Below are positions 8,806 to 17,465 of a stretch of 64,000 nt of DNA, in pieces; the first letter of the stretch is position 1; every line of letters starts with the position of its first letter. The notes beneath the pieces were generated by a model. It made no database searches. It had not been told where the DNA came from and saw only the letters and a list, made by a program, of their open reading frames with translations. The stretch comes from JAMXLO01 sp963819855 (lineage in GTDB: Bacteria > Pseudomonadota > Alphaproteobacteria > Acetobacterales > Acetobacteraceae). Location of the stretch: NCBI GenBank assembly GCA_963819855.1, contig CAWFYC010000022.1:62001-126000 (forward strand), written 5' to 3'. The translations under genes were made by a program, and so were the position numbers.

Positions 8806-10039
8806 ATGACCGGCTTTCTGTTCCATGGCGGCCGCTTCCTCGATCCGCGCAAGGATGAACTGCAGGATGGCGTCGCCGTCCTGGTCGAGGACGGCATCGT
8901 GAAAGAAGTGTCCGACCGCACGCTCGCCAGCGCGTCCGCCACCCGCATCGACCTGCGCGGCCGCACGCTGATGCCTGGGCTGATCGATGCGCACATACAC
9001 GTGGTGCTTACCGAGGTGAACCTGCGCCTGCTGGCCGACGTGCCGCTGACGCTGCTCGCCGCGAAGGGCTCGGTTGCGATGCGCGCCATGCTGCATCGCG
9101 GCTTCACCACGCTGCGCGACACCGGCGGCGCCGACTACGGTATCAAGGCGGCGGTGGAACAGGGGCTGTTCGAAGGGCCGCGGCTGTTCATCGCCGGCCA
9201 GCCGCTGAGCCAAACAGGTGGTCATGGCGAACGCCGGCTGCGTACTGAATTCGGCGAACTTCTGCGCCTGCTGTTCCGGCCTGAACTGGACCGGGCGGAT
9301 CGCCGATGGCGTGCCCGAGGTGGTGAAGGCGACGCGCGACGAGCTGCGCAAGGGCGCCGACCACATCAAGATCATGGCGTCGGGCGGCGTCGCCTCGCAG
9401 GCCGATCCGCTGGAAAGCTTGCAATACCGCATCGACGAGATCGAGGCGGCGGTGGACGAAGCCACTCGCTGGGGCACCTATGTCTGCGCCCATGCCTATT
9501 CCGCGAAGGCGATCGCGCGTGCGGTGACTGCCGGCGTGCGCACCATCGAGCACGGCAACCTGATCGATGTGCCGACCGCGCGGCTGATGGCCGAGCGCGG
9601 CGCCTATCTGGTGCCGACGCTCGTGGCCTATGACGCGCTGAAGCGCCGCGGCCGCGACTATGGGCTGTCCAGCTACAGCCTGGCGAAGAACGAACTGGTG
9701 CTGCATGCGGGCCTGCGCTCGCTGGAGATCGCCCGCGACGCCGGCGTGAAGATCGGTTTCGGGTCCGATCTGCTCGGCCAGTTGCAGAACGATCACTGCA
9801 ACGAGTTCATCCTGCGCCGCGAGGCGATGAGCGCGCCGGAGATCATCCGGTCGGCAACGCTGGTGAATGCCGAGATCGTGCGGCAGGAGGGCATGATCGG
9901 CGAGTTGATCCCGGGCGCGCACGCCGACCTGCTGGTGGTGGACGGCGATCCGTATCGTGACATCTCGGTCCTGCTCGGCGATGGGCGGAACCTGCCGGCG
10001 ATCATGCTGGGTGGCCGGTTTGTGAAGAATGCGCTGTGA
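8806..10039 (+). CDS. Metal-dependent amidohydrolase (frameshifted in this sequence)
   Basis: A member of the amidohydrolase superfamily, Xaa-Pro dipeptidase/imidazolonepropionase-related group. The first frame gives the metal-binding HxH in LIDAHIHV and then RDTGGADYGIK and LSQTGGHG. The remainder (NFCACCSGLN, RIADG, DHIKIMASGGV, CAHAYSAKAI, GSDLLGQL, HADLLVVDG) is one frame further on. The break lies between about 9215 and 9275 and corresponds to one extra base. Both halves are well conserved and no other damage is seen, so a sequencing error is likely. A strong ribosome site, AAGGAGGAG, precedes the start. It is coupled to chrA by a four-base overlap. The substrate is unknown. Confidence 0.83.
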
Positions 10040-11250
10040 GCGCCGTGACGCACTCACCACTCGAAGTCCTGCTCGTCTTCCTCCGCCTGGGCTGCACCTC
10101 GTTCGGTGGCCCGGTGGCGCATATCGGCTACTTCCGCGCCGAGTTTGTCGAACGCCGCCGCTGGGTGCCGGAAGGCGGCTTCGCCGATCTGGTCGCACTC
10201 TGCCAGTTCATGCCCGGCCCGTCGTCGAGCCAGCTCGGCATGTCGATCGGCCTGCTGCGCGCCGGACCGCTCGGCATGCTCGCCGCCTGGATCGGCTTCA
10301 CATTGCCATCGGCGCTCGCCATGCTCGCGTTCGCCTATGGCGTGGAAGCTCTCGGCGACGTCAGTGGCGCCCCCTGGCTGAAGGGACTGAAGCTGGTCGC
10401 CGTCGCGGTGGTGGCGCAGGCGGTATGGGGCATGGCGCAGAGCCTGGCACCTGACCGGCCGCGCGCCACTCTGGCCGTCGCCGCCGCATTGATCGCTCTC
10501 GCGGTGCCCTCGTCGCTCGGCCAGATCGGCGCCATCGTGCTTGGCGCGATCGCCGGCCTGACACTGCTGCCGAAGCCCGCTTCCGCCGCCACCACCGACC
10601 ATGTGCCGCTCGGCCTGACTCTGCACCGAGGCGTTGCGGCGGTGGCGCTGGTACTGTTCTTCGCCCTGCTGCTGTTCCTGCCACCACTCGCCGCCGCAAT
10701 CGACAGCCAGACGCTGCTTCTGTGCGACGCATTCTACCGCGCCGGCGCGCTGGTGTTCGGCGGCGGCCATGTAGTGCTGCCGCTCCTGCAGGCCGCGGTG
10801 GTGCCGAACGGCTGGGTGAGCAACGACGCTTTCCTCGCCGGCTACGGTGCAGCACAGGCGATGCCTGGCCCACTGTTCACCTTCGCCGCCTATCTCGGCG
10901 CGGCGATGATCCCATCACCCAACGGTGCACTCGGCGCGCTGCTGGCCTTGGTGGCGATCTTCGCGCCCTCGTTTCTGCTGGTGATCGGACTGATCCCGTT
11001 CTGGGACACGTTGCGCCGCCGCCAGACAATGCAGGCCATGCTGCGCGGAGTGAACGCCGCCGTGGTCGGCGTGCTGCTCGCCGCGCTCTATACGCCGGTA
11101 TGGACGGCTGGCGTGCACACACCCGCCGGCTTCGGCCTGGCGGTTGCCGCGTTCCTTGCCCTCACGTTCTGGGCAGTGTCGCCATGGATCGTCGTGCTGG
11201 CCGGCGCGCTGGTAGCGGCCGGCCTCGGCACGTTCGGTGTCGGGCTGTGA
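10036..11250 (+). CDS. chrA: Chromate transporter ChrA, long two-domain form
   Basis: A 404-residue integral membrane protein of the CHR family, which exports chromate. The N-terminal half contains FLRLGCTSFGGPVAHIGYF and QFMPGPSSSQLG. The C-terminal half repeats the pattern with FGGGHVVLPLLQ and AMPGPLFTFAAYLG. About ten hydrophobic helices are evident. The GTG start at 10036 overlaps the stop codon of the amidohydrolase gene (GTGA), which suggests translational coupling. The stop abuts that of the convergent GFA-family gene with no spacer. Family members without chromate resistance roles exist, so the substrate is known only by family. Confidence 0.92.
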   Translation: MSAVTHSPLEVLLVFLRLGCTSFGGPVAHIGYFRAEFVERRRWVPEGGFADLVALCQFMPGPSSSQLGMSIGLLRAGPLGMLAAWIGFTLPSALAMLAFAYGVEALGDVSGAPWLKGLKLVAVAVVAQAVWGMAQSLAPDRPRATLAVAAALIALAVPSSLGQIGAIVLGAIAGLTLLPKPASAATTDHVPLGLTLHRGVAAVALVLFFALLLFLPPLAAAIDSQTLLLCDAFYRAGALVFGGGHVVLPLLQAAVVPNGWVSNDAFLAGYGAAQAMPGPLFTFAAYLGAAMIPSPNGALGALLALVAIFAPSFLLVIGLIPFWDTLRRRQTMQAMLRGVNAAVVGVLLAALYTPVWTAGVHTPAGFGLAVAAFLALTFWAVSPWIVVLAGALVAAGLGTFGVGL

Positions 11251-11658
11251 TCAGCCAGGCATCTTCGGGAACGCCTTCATCTCGCCGCCCAATTGCACCC
11301 AGGGCTGCGCGCTGTCGCAGAAGATCTGCATCGCCGGCTTGACCCAGCTTGGGTCGTCCAGCGTGCCGGCTTCGAGCATGACGATGTCGGGCATGACCTC
11401 CGCTGAATCAGTGACGGAGGAACCACACGCGGGGCAGAAATTCCGCTCCGTCCCCTTGCCGGTATCGCCGGTCTTGCGGAACGTGGAGAGGCTCCCTTCA
11501 ACGGTCAGCGCCGACTTCGGAACGGCAACGACGATGGCGAATGCGCTGCCGGTGAACTTCTGGCAGTCCGTGCAATGGCAGACCCCGACGAAGACCGGGT
11601 CCCCACTCGCGCTGTAGCGAACCTTGCCGCAAAGACAGCCGCCGGCGATCTGAGGCAT
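11251..11658 (-). CDS. GFA/CENP-V family zinc protein
   Basis: A 135-residue protein of the family named after glutathione-dependent formaldehyde-activating enzyme. Zinc-ligand cysteines are visible in GGCLCGKVRY, VCHCTDCQKFTG and FCPACGS, in the usual order for the family. Members are thought to act as small glutathione-adduct-handling or carbon-sulfur lyase proteins, but most are uncharacterised. The gene stands alone. Its 3' end abuts the 3' end of chrA, so the two transcripts converge with no gap. The ATG at 11658 fits the usual N-terminus, which begins just before the first cysteine pair. Confidence 0.86.
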   Translation of the reverse strand: MPQIAGGCLCGKVRYSASGDPVFVGVCHCTDCQKFTGSAFAIVVAVPKSALTVEGSLSTFRKTGDTGKGTERNFCPACGSSVTDSAEVMPDIVMLEAGTLDDPSWVKPAMQIFCDSAQPWVQLGGEMKAFPKMPG

Positions 11659-11709
11659 GGTCGATCTCCCCTTGTTATGGCCAGAGGTACGCTGCCACGG
11701 GGTCTTGGG

Positions 11710-12462
11710 TCAGCGCAATACGTCCGACAGTGCGTTCAGCACGTTCAGCGCGGGCGGGAAGCCGCTGTGCGGCGCGGTCTGCACGATCGCCTCGATCACC
11801 TCGGTGCGCGATGCGCCGAGGTTCAACGCAGCTTGACCGAACCGACGCGCCTGTTCCGGCAGGCGCAGCGCGGTAAACGCCGCTACCGCGACCAGCGCGC
11901 GCTGGCGGCGTTCGAGGCCGGGACGGAACCAGATCTCGCCGTAGCCGTACTGGATCGCCAGTTCGTACAGCGCAAATGTCACCGGATTGTCAGGCGCGGC
12001 ATAGCCTTGGCGGCTGCGCTCGCCGTGCACATCCTGCATCAGCGCGCGACCACGGCTGGCGAGTTCCTCCAGCGATGCGTCCGCCGGCGGATCGGGCGGG
12101 AACGGCACGTTGCGTTCGGCCAGTACCTCGGCCATCAGCGCCAGCGTCTCCTCGGCCGCGGAAAATCCGGCGTAGAGACCGGCCTGTAGCAGCACCTCGC
12201 GAAGCGCTTCGGTCGAAAGACCGAGATCCAGCGCGGCACCGATGTGACGCCGAAGCTGGCGCAACCGCGGCCAGACCGCGAGTGCCGCGAGTGTGCATAG
12301 CATCCGGTCGGGGAGTGCGAGGCCGGAGCGATTCCAGATCGCGCCCTGCACCGCTTCGGTCAGCAGCGTGCCGAAGCCCTTCGGTTCCTGCGCAGCGGCG
12401 GTACCGAACAGACGCTGGCGGGTTGCCTCGCCCTGTTCGCGCAATTGCTCGCGTGTGGTCAT
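11710..12462 (-). CDS. Carboxymuconolactone decarboxylase family protein (two-repeat)
   Basis: About 250 residues forming two helical CMD/AhpD-like repeats. The first is around RMLCTLAALAVW and ALREVLLQAGLYAGF, and the second around RALVAVAAFTALRLPEQ and EVIEAIVQTAPHSGFP. The C-terminal phrase matches 4-carboxymuconolactone decarboxylase-like proteins. The redox CxxC of AhpD-type members is absent, so peroxidase activity is unlikely. I chose the ATG at 12462, where GGAAACAACCTCC precedes MTTREQL; the longer upstream frame contains a dispersed repeat. No aromatic-degradation genes are adjacent, so the metabolic role is open. Confidence 0.8.
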   Translation of the reverse strand: MTTREQLREQGEATRQRLFGTAAAQEPKGFGTLLTEAVQGAIWNRSGLALPDRMLCTLAALAVWPRLRQLRRHIGAALDLGLSTEALREVLLQAGLYAGFSAAEETLALMAEVLAERNVPFPPDPPADASLEELASRGRALMQDVHGERSRQGYAAPDNPVTFALYELAIQYGYGEIWFRPGLERRQRALVAVAAFTALRLPEQARRFGQAALNLGASRTEVIEAIVQTAPHSGFPPALNVLNALSDVLR

Positions 12463-12492
12463 GGAGGTTGTTTCCCTGTGAGGTGCAAGACG

Positions 12493-12517
12493 ATGGGTAG
12501 AGCGGAGCGAAACCCAT
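12493..12517. repeat. Dispersed repeat ATGGGTAGAGCG..ACCCAT
   Basis: A 25-base element that begins ATGGGTAGAGCG and ends CGAAACCCAT, so its ends are inverted repeats. It lies between the CMD-family gene and argB. A second copy with one base changed lies in the opposite direction at 63578-63602. Elements of this kind occur outside genes in many alphaproteobacteria. Confidence 0.6.
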
Positions 12518-12529
12518 CGCATTCCATCG

Positions 12530-13435
12530 CTACGGCCGAATGATCGTACCCGGCCCCGCCTCGGTGAACAGTTCCAGCAGACACGCATGCGGCACGCGGC
12601 CGTCGAGAATCACCGCGCCCTTGGCGCCCCCGCGTACCGCATCGACGCAATTCTCCACCTTGGGAATCATCCCGTCGGTGATCATGCCGCTGCGAATGCC
12701 TGCTTCGGCGTCGGCGATGCTCAACTCCTCGATCAGCCGCTTGTCGTTGTCGAGTACGCCGGCCACATCGGTCAGCATCAGCAGCCGCGTAGCCTGCAGC
12801 GCGCCGGCAATCGCGCCCGCCACCGTGTCGGCGTTGATGTTGTAGGTCTCGCCATCCGCGCCCACACCGACCGGTGCGATCACCGGCACCAGACCGGAAC
12901 CGGTCAACGCATGGATCACCCGCACATCGACATGCTCCGGTTCGCCGACGAAACCAAGATCGAGCACGCGCTCGATGTTGCTGTCCGGGTCCTGCTTGGT
13001 GCGCGTCAATTTGCGCGCGCGGATCATGCCGCCGTCCTTGCCGCAGACGCCGACGGCGAGCGCCCCGGCACGGGTGATCAGGCTGGCAACGTGTTTGTTG
13101 ACGGTGCCGGCCAGCACCATCTCCACCACCTCCACCATCGCCGCATCGGTGACGCGAAGCCCATCCACGAAGCTGGACTGGATCGCCAGCCGCTTCAGCA
13201 TCGCGTTGATCTGCGGACCGCCGCCATGGACGACGACGGGGTTCACGCCGACCTGCTTCAGCAGCGCGATATCGCTGCCGAACTGCTGCGCCAGGTCATC
13301 TTCGCCCATCGCGTGGCCGCCGTATTTCACCACGATCGTGGCACCGGCATAGCGGCGCAGGAACGGCAGGGCCTGCGCCAGCACGCGGGCCCGTTCGGTG
13401 GCGGCCTCGATGTCCATCGCTACAGTCTCGTTCAT
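12530..13435 (-). CDS. argB: Acetylglutamate kinase
   Basis: A 301-residue amino-acid kinase that phosphorylates N-acetylglutamate, the second step of arginine synthesis in the cytoplasm. Diagnostic stretches are VVKYGGHAM, VVVHGGGPQINAML, the DGLRVTD substrate loop, and YNINADTVAGAIA near the ATP site. Length and motifs match the usual family. The ATG chosen gives MNETVAMDIEAATERA; an upstream GTG extension reads through the end of the neighbouring kinase gene and looks non-coding. In related genomes argB often follows engB. Here it is about ten kilobases away, so gene order has been rearranged. Confidence 0.95.
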   Translation of the reverse strand: MNETVAMDIEAATERARVLAQALPFLRRYAGATIVVKYGGHAMGEDDLAQQFGSDIALLKQVGVNPVVVHGGGPQINAMLKRLAIQSSFVDGLRVTDAAMVEVVEMVLAGTVNKHVASLITRAGALAVGVCGKDGGMIRARKLTRTKQDPDSNIERVLDLGFVGEPEHVDVRVIHALTGSGLVPVIAPVGVGADGETYNINADTVAGAIAGALQATRLLMLTDVAGVLDNDKRLIEELSIADAEAGIRSGMITDGMIPKVENCVDAVRGGAKGAVILDGRVPHACLLELFTEAGPGTIIRP

Positions 13436-13467
13436 GCGCGGCGTGTTACGGGCGAGCGCCCAGAGGG

Positions 13468-15105
13468 TCAAGCGCGCGTTATCTCGACGAGCTTCCGCGG
13501 TTGCGTCACTTCTGGGTCGGCGGCGGACAAGGTGAAGTGGAACGCCGCGCCGCCACCGGGGCTGTCGGTGAGCCACATCCGGCCGCCATGCGCCTCGATG
13601 ATGCCGCGGCAGATCGACAGCCCAACCCCCATGCCCGACGGCTTTGTTGTCACAAACGGCTGGAACAGCTTTGCGCGGATGTCGGCGGCGAGGCCCGGGC
13701 CGCTGTCCGTCACGCTGACCTCGACCATGCCATCGGCCGACATGATCGTGCCAATGGTCAGCTCGCGGCGCGCACTGGATTGCATCGCCTCGACGGCATT
13801 GCGGATCAGATTGAGCAGCACCTGCTGAATCTGCACCTTGTCAATGAACACGGGCGGCATATCCGGAACAAGGTTCATTTCCAACTGGACCCCGCGCGCC
13901 TCGGCGCCGAGCAGCGCCAGCGCCGCGGCTTCCTCGACAGTCTGCCGTACGTCCTCGGCGCTGCGATGGGCGTTCGCCTTCTTCACGAACTGGCGCAGTC
14001 GCTGAATCACCTGGCTTGCCCGAGTGATCTGGTCCGCGCCCTTGTGCAGCGCCTCGTCGGCCTTGGCGGTGTCGCCGGCCTGGACCAGCCGGCGGCCGGC
14101 TCGTACATAGCTCCCTGCCGCAGTCAGCGGCTGGTTCACCTCATGGGCAAGCGCCAGCACCATCTGACCCAGTTCGGTCAATCGTGAAACGTGGATCAGT
14201 TCCGACTGGATTTCGTGCAATTGCCGGTCGCGGTCATCGCGTTCTGCCGCAAAGGATCGCGCCAACCGGGCATACACCGCGCCGGTTTTGATCAGCAGCA
14301 CCAGCAGGACCAGAGTCGAAGCCATCAGTCCGTAGACACGGCCGACATAGAAGCCAAGGTCGAAACGGCCAGCGTTGAGCAATGCACCCAGGGCGACGTC
14401 GAACAGCCACGCCGACATGACCACCATGATCCAAACGTCGAGCACCGAATATGGTCGCCGCAGCCACAGAACGAGCAGCGCCACCAGGCTCAGCGACCAG
14501 GCTGCGCCGACGGCGAAGGGAAGTACCGGCGTATAGTGATCTTCGTGCATGATGGCGGGGAGCAGATCATGGCCCACGGTGGTGAGCACGGCGGCGCCGC
14601 AAACCGCGGCCAGGACGATCGCGCAGGTAACAGCAACGGCAAGGCCGGGGCACCGCACACGATCACCGTCGCGCAGCATCGAGTAGCCGATCACGGCCAG
14701 TGGGAAGCCGGCGTGCCAGATCACGTACAGCCACGCCGTGGTCTGTGGTCCGGCGCCGATCAGGCCTTCCGGCACGAACAGGCGCGGGAAGCTGAGCGCA
14801 TGCGGCACCGTTATGAAGGCAGCGAACAGGTAGCCGCCCGCCAGAACCAGCAGCGCCGGCGCGCCCATGATGGCGAACTGCGCGAACAGCAGGATCGCGG
14901 TGATCAGGTCATTGACCAATAGTGCGGACTGGTAGCTCGGGACGAAGGCCCAGACCTCCGCGAGCTTCACCTTGGCAAACGGCGCGGCCAACAGGAACAG
15001 GCCAAGCAGGACCAGCGCGACGCGCATCGCGAACCGGCGCTCCCGTGCCGATGCGGGCAGGGTGGAGAGGAACACCGACCGTTCCGTTGTCGCCTCGGGC
15101 TCCAT
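13468..15105 (-). CDS. MASE4-type membrane sensor histidine kinase
   Basis: A 545-residue kinase. The first 270 residues contain about seven membrane helices, including FVPSYQSALLVNDLITAILL, a pattern of the MASE4 sensor domain. A short linker leads to the H-box LALAHEVNQPLTAAGSYVRA with His321 as phosphoacceptor, which resembles FixL-type kinases. The N-box is NLIRNAVEAM, G1 is DSGPGL and G2 is GMGVGLSICRGII. It should sense a membrane-borne or small-molecule cue and phosphorylate a response regulator. No regulator gene is adjacent, so it is an orphan. It is followed by argB on the same strand with a gap of about 30 bases. Confidence 0.9.
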   Translation of the reverse strand: MEPEATTERSVFLSTLPASARERRFAMRVALVLLGLFLLAAPFAKVKLAEVWAFVPSYQSALLVNDLITAILLFAQFAIMGAPALLVLAGGYLFAAFITVPHALSFPRLFVPEGLIGAGPQTTAWLYVIWHAGFPLAVIGYSMLRDGDRVRCPGLAVAVTCAIVLAAVCGAAVLTTVGHDLLPAIMHEDHYTPVLPFAVGAAWSLSLVALLVLWLRRPYSVLDVWIMVVMSAWLFDVALGALLNAGRFDLGFYVGRVYGLMASTLVLLVLLIKTGAVYARLARSFAAERDDRDRQLHEIQSELIHVSRLTELGQMVLALAHEVNQPLTAAGSYVRAGRRLVQAGDTAKADEALHKGADQITRASQVIQRLRQFVKKANAHRSAEDVRQTVEEAAALALLGAEARGVQLEMNLVPDMPPVFIDKVQIQQVLLNLIRNAVEAMQSSARRELTIGTIMSADGMVEVSVTDSGPGLAADIRAKLFQPFVTTKPSGMGVGLSICRGIIEAHGGRMWLTDSPGGGAAFHFTLSAADPEVTQPRKLVEITRA

Positions 15106-15258
15106 ACTGACCCCAGGGTTCTTTCACGGTTTCGCGAGCGCGTAATACAACCATTGCGCGCAGTCCGCAAAGTGCGATCGCCAGCCCGGGGTTTCGATAA
15201 GCCCCGGCTGGCGTATCGTGGCGCCGCTCGCCGGGCGGCGCTTCGGGACGGGGGAAAA

Positions 15259-16095
15259 ATGTTGGAACTCAGAGGAAAGACCGCGATCGTGACCGGTGCC
15301 GCGTCCGGCATCGGCCTGGGCATCGCAAAGGCGCTGGCGGGCGCCGGGATGAACATCGTGTTGGCCGACCTGCAACCGGATCGGTTAGCCGCCGCGCGCC
15401 GGGACATCGAATCGCTGGGAACCGGAGCAGTCGGTGTGGCGGTCGATGTGTCCGATGCCGCGTCGGTCGCGGCCGCGGGACGGGTGGCCGAACAGGAATT
15501 CGGCAAGCTGCACGTCGCGGTCAACAACGCCGGTGTGGCGATGCACGGCACGCGCATCGAGGATCTGAGCGCCGAGGAGTGGAACTGGGTGATCGGCGTC
15601 AACGTGCTGGGCGTGATCAACGGCATCCGCTCGTTCGTGCCGATGATCCGCCGTCACGGCGAGGGCGGCCATGTGGTGAACACCGCGTCGATCTCCGGCT
15701 TCTTCATTCGCCGCGGCCGGAACCAGGGTGCGTACTCGATGACCAAATACGCAGTCGTCGCCTTGTCCGAGGCGCTGGAGCAGGAGGTCGAGGACGCGGA
15801 TATCGGCGTCTCGGTGCTGTGCCCAGGCGCGGTGGAGACGCACATCATGCAATCAGCGGGCACGCGCCCGGAGCGGTTCGGCGGTCCCTATGTGCGCCCG
15901 CAGCAGGCGGCGATCCGTGGTGCAACAGGCCTGGCCCTCGCGCCGGATGTGGTCGGACAGCGGGTTCTTCAGGCGATCCGGCGACGCGAATTCTATGTGC
16001 TCACGCACGCTCACGAACGCACCGCGATAACGGCGCGGCACGACCGCATCGAGGCCGCACTCGACCGCGCCACAGCATGGGAGAAGGCACGATGA
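15259..16095 (+). CDS. Short-chain dehydrogenase/reductase
   Basis: A 278-residue NAD(P)-dependent Rossmann-fold oxidoreductase. The cofactor motif TGAASGIG is at residues 11-18, NNAG appears in VAVNNAGVAM, and the catalytic pair is Tyr159 and Lys163 in YSMTK with the serine in NTASISG. The substrate is unknown; the family oxidises or reduces alcohols and ketones. The ATG at 15259 follows a GGGGA site, whereas the upstream in-frame extension lacks family similarity. The stop overlaps the start of the next gene by four bases, so this enzyme and the alpha/beta hydrolase are probably made together and act on related compounds. Confidence 0.9.
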   Translation: MLELRGKTAIVTGAASGIGLGIAKALAGAGMNIVLADLQPDRLAAARRDIESLGTGAVGVAVDVSDAASVAAAGRVAEQEFGKLHVAVNNAGVAMHGTRIEDLSAEEWNWVIGVNVLGVINGIRSFVPMIRRHGEGGHVVNTASISGFFIRRGRNQGAYSMTKYAVVALSEALEQEVEDADIGVSVLCPGAVETHIMQSAGTRPERFGGPYVRPQQAAIRGATGLALAPDVVGQRVLQAIRRREFYVLTHAHERTAITARHDRIEAALDRATAWEKAR

Positions 16096-17216
16096 CCGAA
16101 CTCGCACCGTTCGACTCCGCCGTTTTGCCTGCGGGCGTGCGCTCGCGCTTCGTGCCCGACATCAACGGGCTGCGCGTGCATATCCTGGAGGCCGGACCGG
16201 CCGACCGGCCATGCGTGTTGCTGCTGCACGGGTTTCCCGAGCTGGCGTATTCCTGGCGCAACGTGATGCCGGCGCTGGCCGGTGCAGGGTACCATGTCGT
16301 CGCACCGGACCTGCGCGGCTACGGGCGCACCACCGGTTGGCACGCGGACTACGACTCCGAGGCGGATCTGCGTTCGTTCCGTCTGCTGAACGCGGTGCGC
16401 GATCAGCTTGGGCTGGTCCATGCGCTCGGGCACCACTCGGTTGCCGCCGTGGTGGGCCACGATTTCGGCTCGCCGGTTGCCGCGTGGTGTGCGCTGGTTC
16501 GACCGGACGTGTTCCGCTCGGTCGCATTGATGAGCGCGCCGTTCGAGGGGCCGCCCGGCCTGACGCCCTCAGCGCGCAGCAGTGACGTGCATGCGGCGAT
16601 GGCCGCGTTGCCGCGCCCGCGCAAGCACTATCAATGGTACTACTCGACGCGCCCGGCCAATGACGACATGTGGCATTGCAGGCAGGGAGTGCATGCGTTC
16701 CTTCGCGCGTACTATCATCACAAGAGCGCGGACTGGGGACAGAACAGGCCGTTCCGTCTGCAAGGCTGGACCGCGGACGAACTGGCGAAGATGCCGACCT
16801 ATTACATCATGGACCTCGGCGAGACGATGGCGGAGACAGTCGCGCACGAAATGCCGTCGACGGAGCAGATCGCCGCATGCCGATGGCTGCCCGACCGCGA
16901 GCTTGCTGTCTACGCTGGAGAGTATGAGCGCAACGGGTTCGCCGGCGGGCTGCAGTGGTATCGCCGCGGCACCACTGGGCTCGATACATCCGAGCTGCAA
17001 CTGTTCGCCGGTCGCACGATCGACGTACCATCGATGTTCATCGCCGGCAGCAGCGACTGGGGTACCTATCAGCGGCCCGGTTCGTTCGAACGCATGCAGC
17101 AGAGCGCGTGCACACAGATGGTCGGCTGCCATCTGCTCGATGGTGCCGGACACTGGGTGCAGCAGGAGCAGGCGGAGAAGGTGTCCGAGCTGCTGGTGCA
17201 GTTCCTGCGAGGGTAG
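16092..17216 (+). CDS. Alpha/beta hydrolase, epoxide-hydrolase type
   Basis: A 374-residue alpha/beta hydrolase. The oxyanion motif HGFPE starts at His46, the nucleophile Asp124 sits in VGHDFGSPVA, and the catalytic histidine is in GAGHWVQQEQ near the end. Aspartate as nucleophile and the HGFPE motif place it with epoxide hydrolases and haloalkane dehalogenases rather than esterases. The cap region is longer than in small epoxide hydrolases. It starts within the stop codon of the dehydrogenase gene, so the two form a coupled pair ahead of the ABC transporter genes. A palindromic repeat separates it from that operon. Confidence 0.88.
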   Translation: MTELAPFDSAVLPAGVRSRFVPDINGLRVHILEAGPADRPCVLLLHGFPELAYSWRNVMPALAGAGYHVVAPDLRGYGRTTGWHADYDSEADLRSFRLLNAVRDQLGLVHALGHHSVAAVVGHDFGSPVAAWCALVRPDVFRSVALMSAPFEGPPGLTPSARSSDVHAAMAALPRPRKHYQWYYSTRPANDDMWHCRQGVHAFLRAYYHHKSADWGQNRPFRLQGWTADELAKMPTYYIMDLGETMAETVAHEMPSTEQIAACRWLPDRELAVYAGEYERNGFAGGLQWYRRGTTGLDTSELQLFAGRTIDVPSMFIAGSSDWGTYQRPGSFERMQQSACTQMVGCHLLDGAGHWVQQEQAEKVSELLVQFLRG

Positions 17217-17240
17217 AACACAGCGACATTTCGAGTTTCA

Positions 17241-17352
17241 CCTCTCCCACCTGCGGGAGAGGTCGGCGCGTAGCGCCGGGTGAGGGCGCCGTTATCGCAA
17301 ATAGACCCTCACCGGCCGCGCTTTGCGCGGCGACCTCTCCCGCACGCGGGAG
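17241..17352. repeat. Tandem palindromic repeats
   Basis: Three nested palindromes fill most of the gap between the hydrolase and the transporter operon. CCTCTCCC pairs with GGGAGAGG at 17241-17262. TGAGGG pairs with CCCTCA at 17281-17311. A second CTCTCCCGCACGCGGGAG hairpin is at about 17335-17352. The outer halves are inverted copies of each other, so the block could fold as one long hairpin and may end transcription of the upstream pair. Confidence 0.65.
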
Positions 17353-17465
17353 CGGCGTGATCTCACGGCGCCTAACGCGATTGCCACGACTAACAATGAC
17401 GATTGGGGTGGACGATACCGCACCGCCACTCTACCAATGTGCCAAATAAGGGAGGCTATCAGTCC

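Noticed and set aside
12587..14922. Long forward open readings opposite argB and the MASE4 kinase
   Set aside because: Antisense shadows of recognised genes; composition is His, Gln and Arg-rich with no domain.
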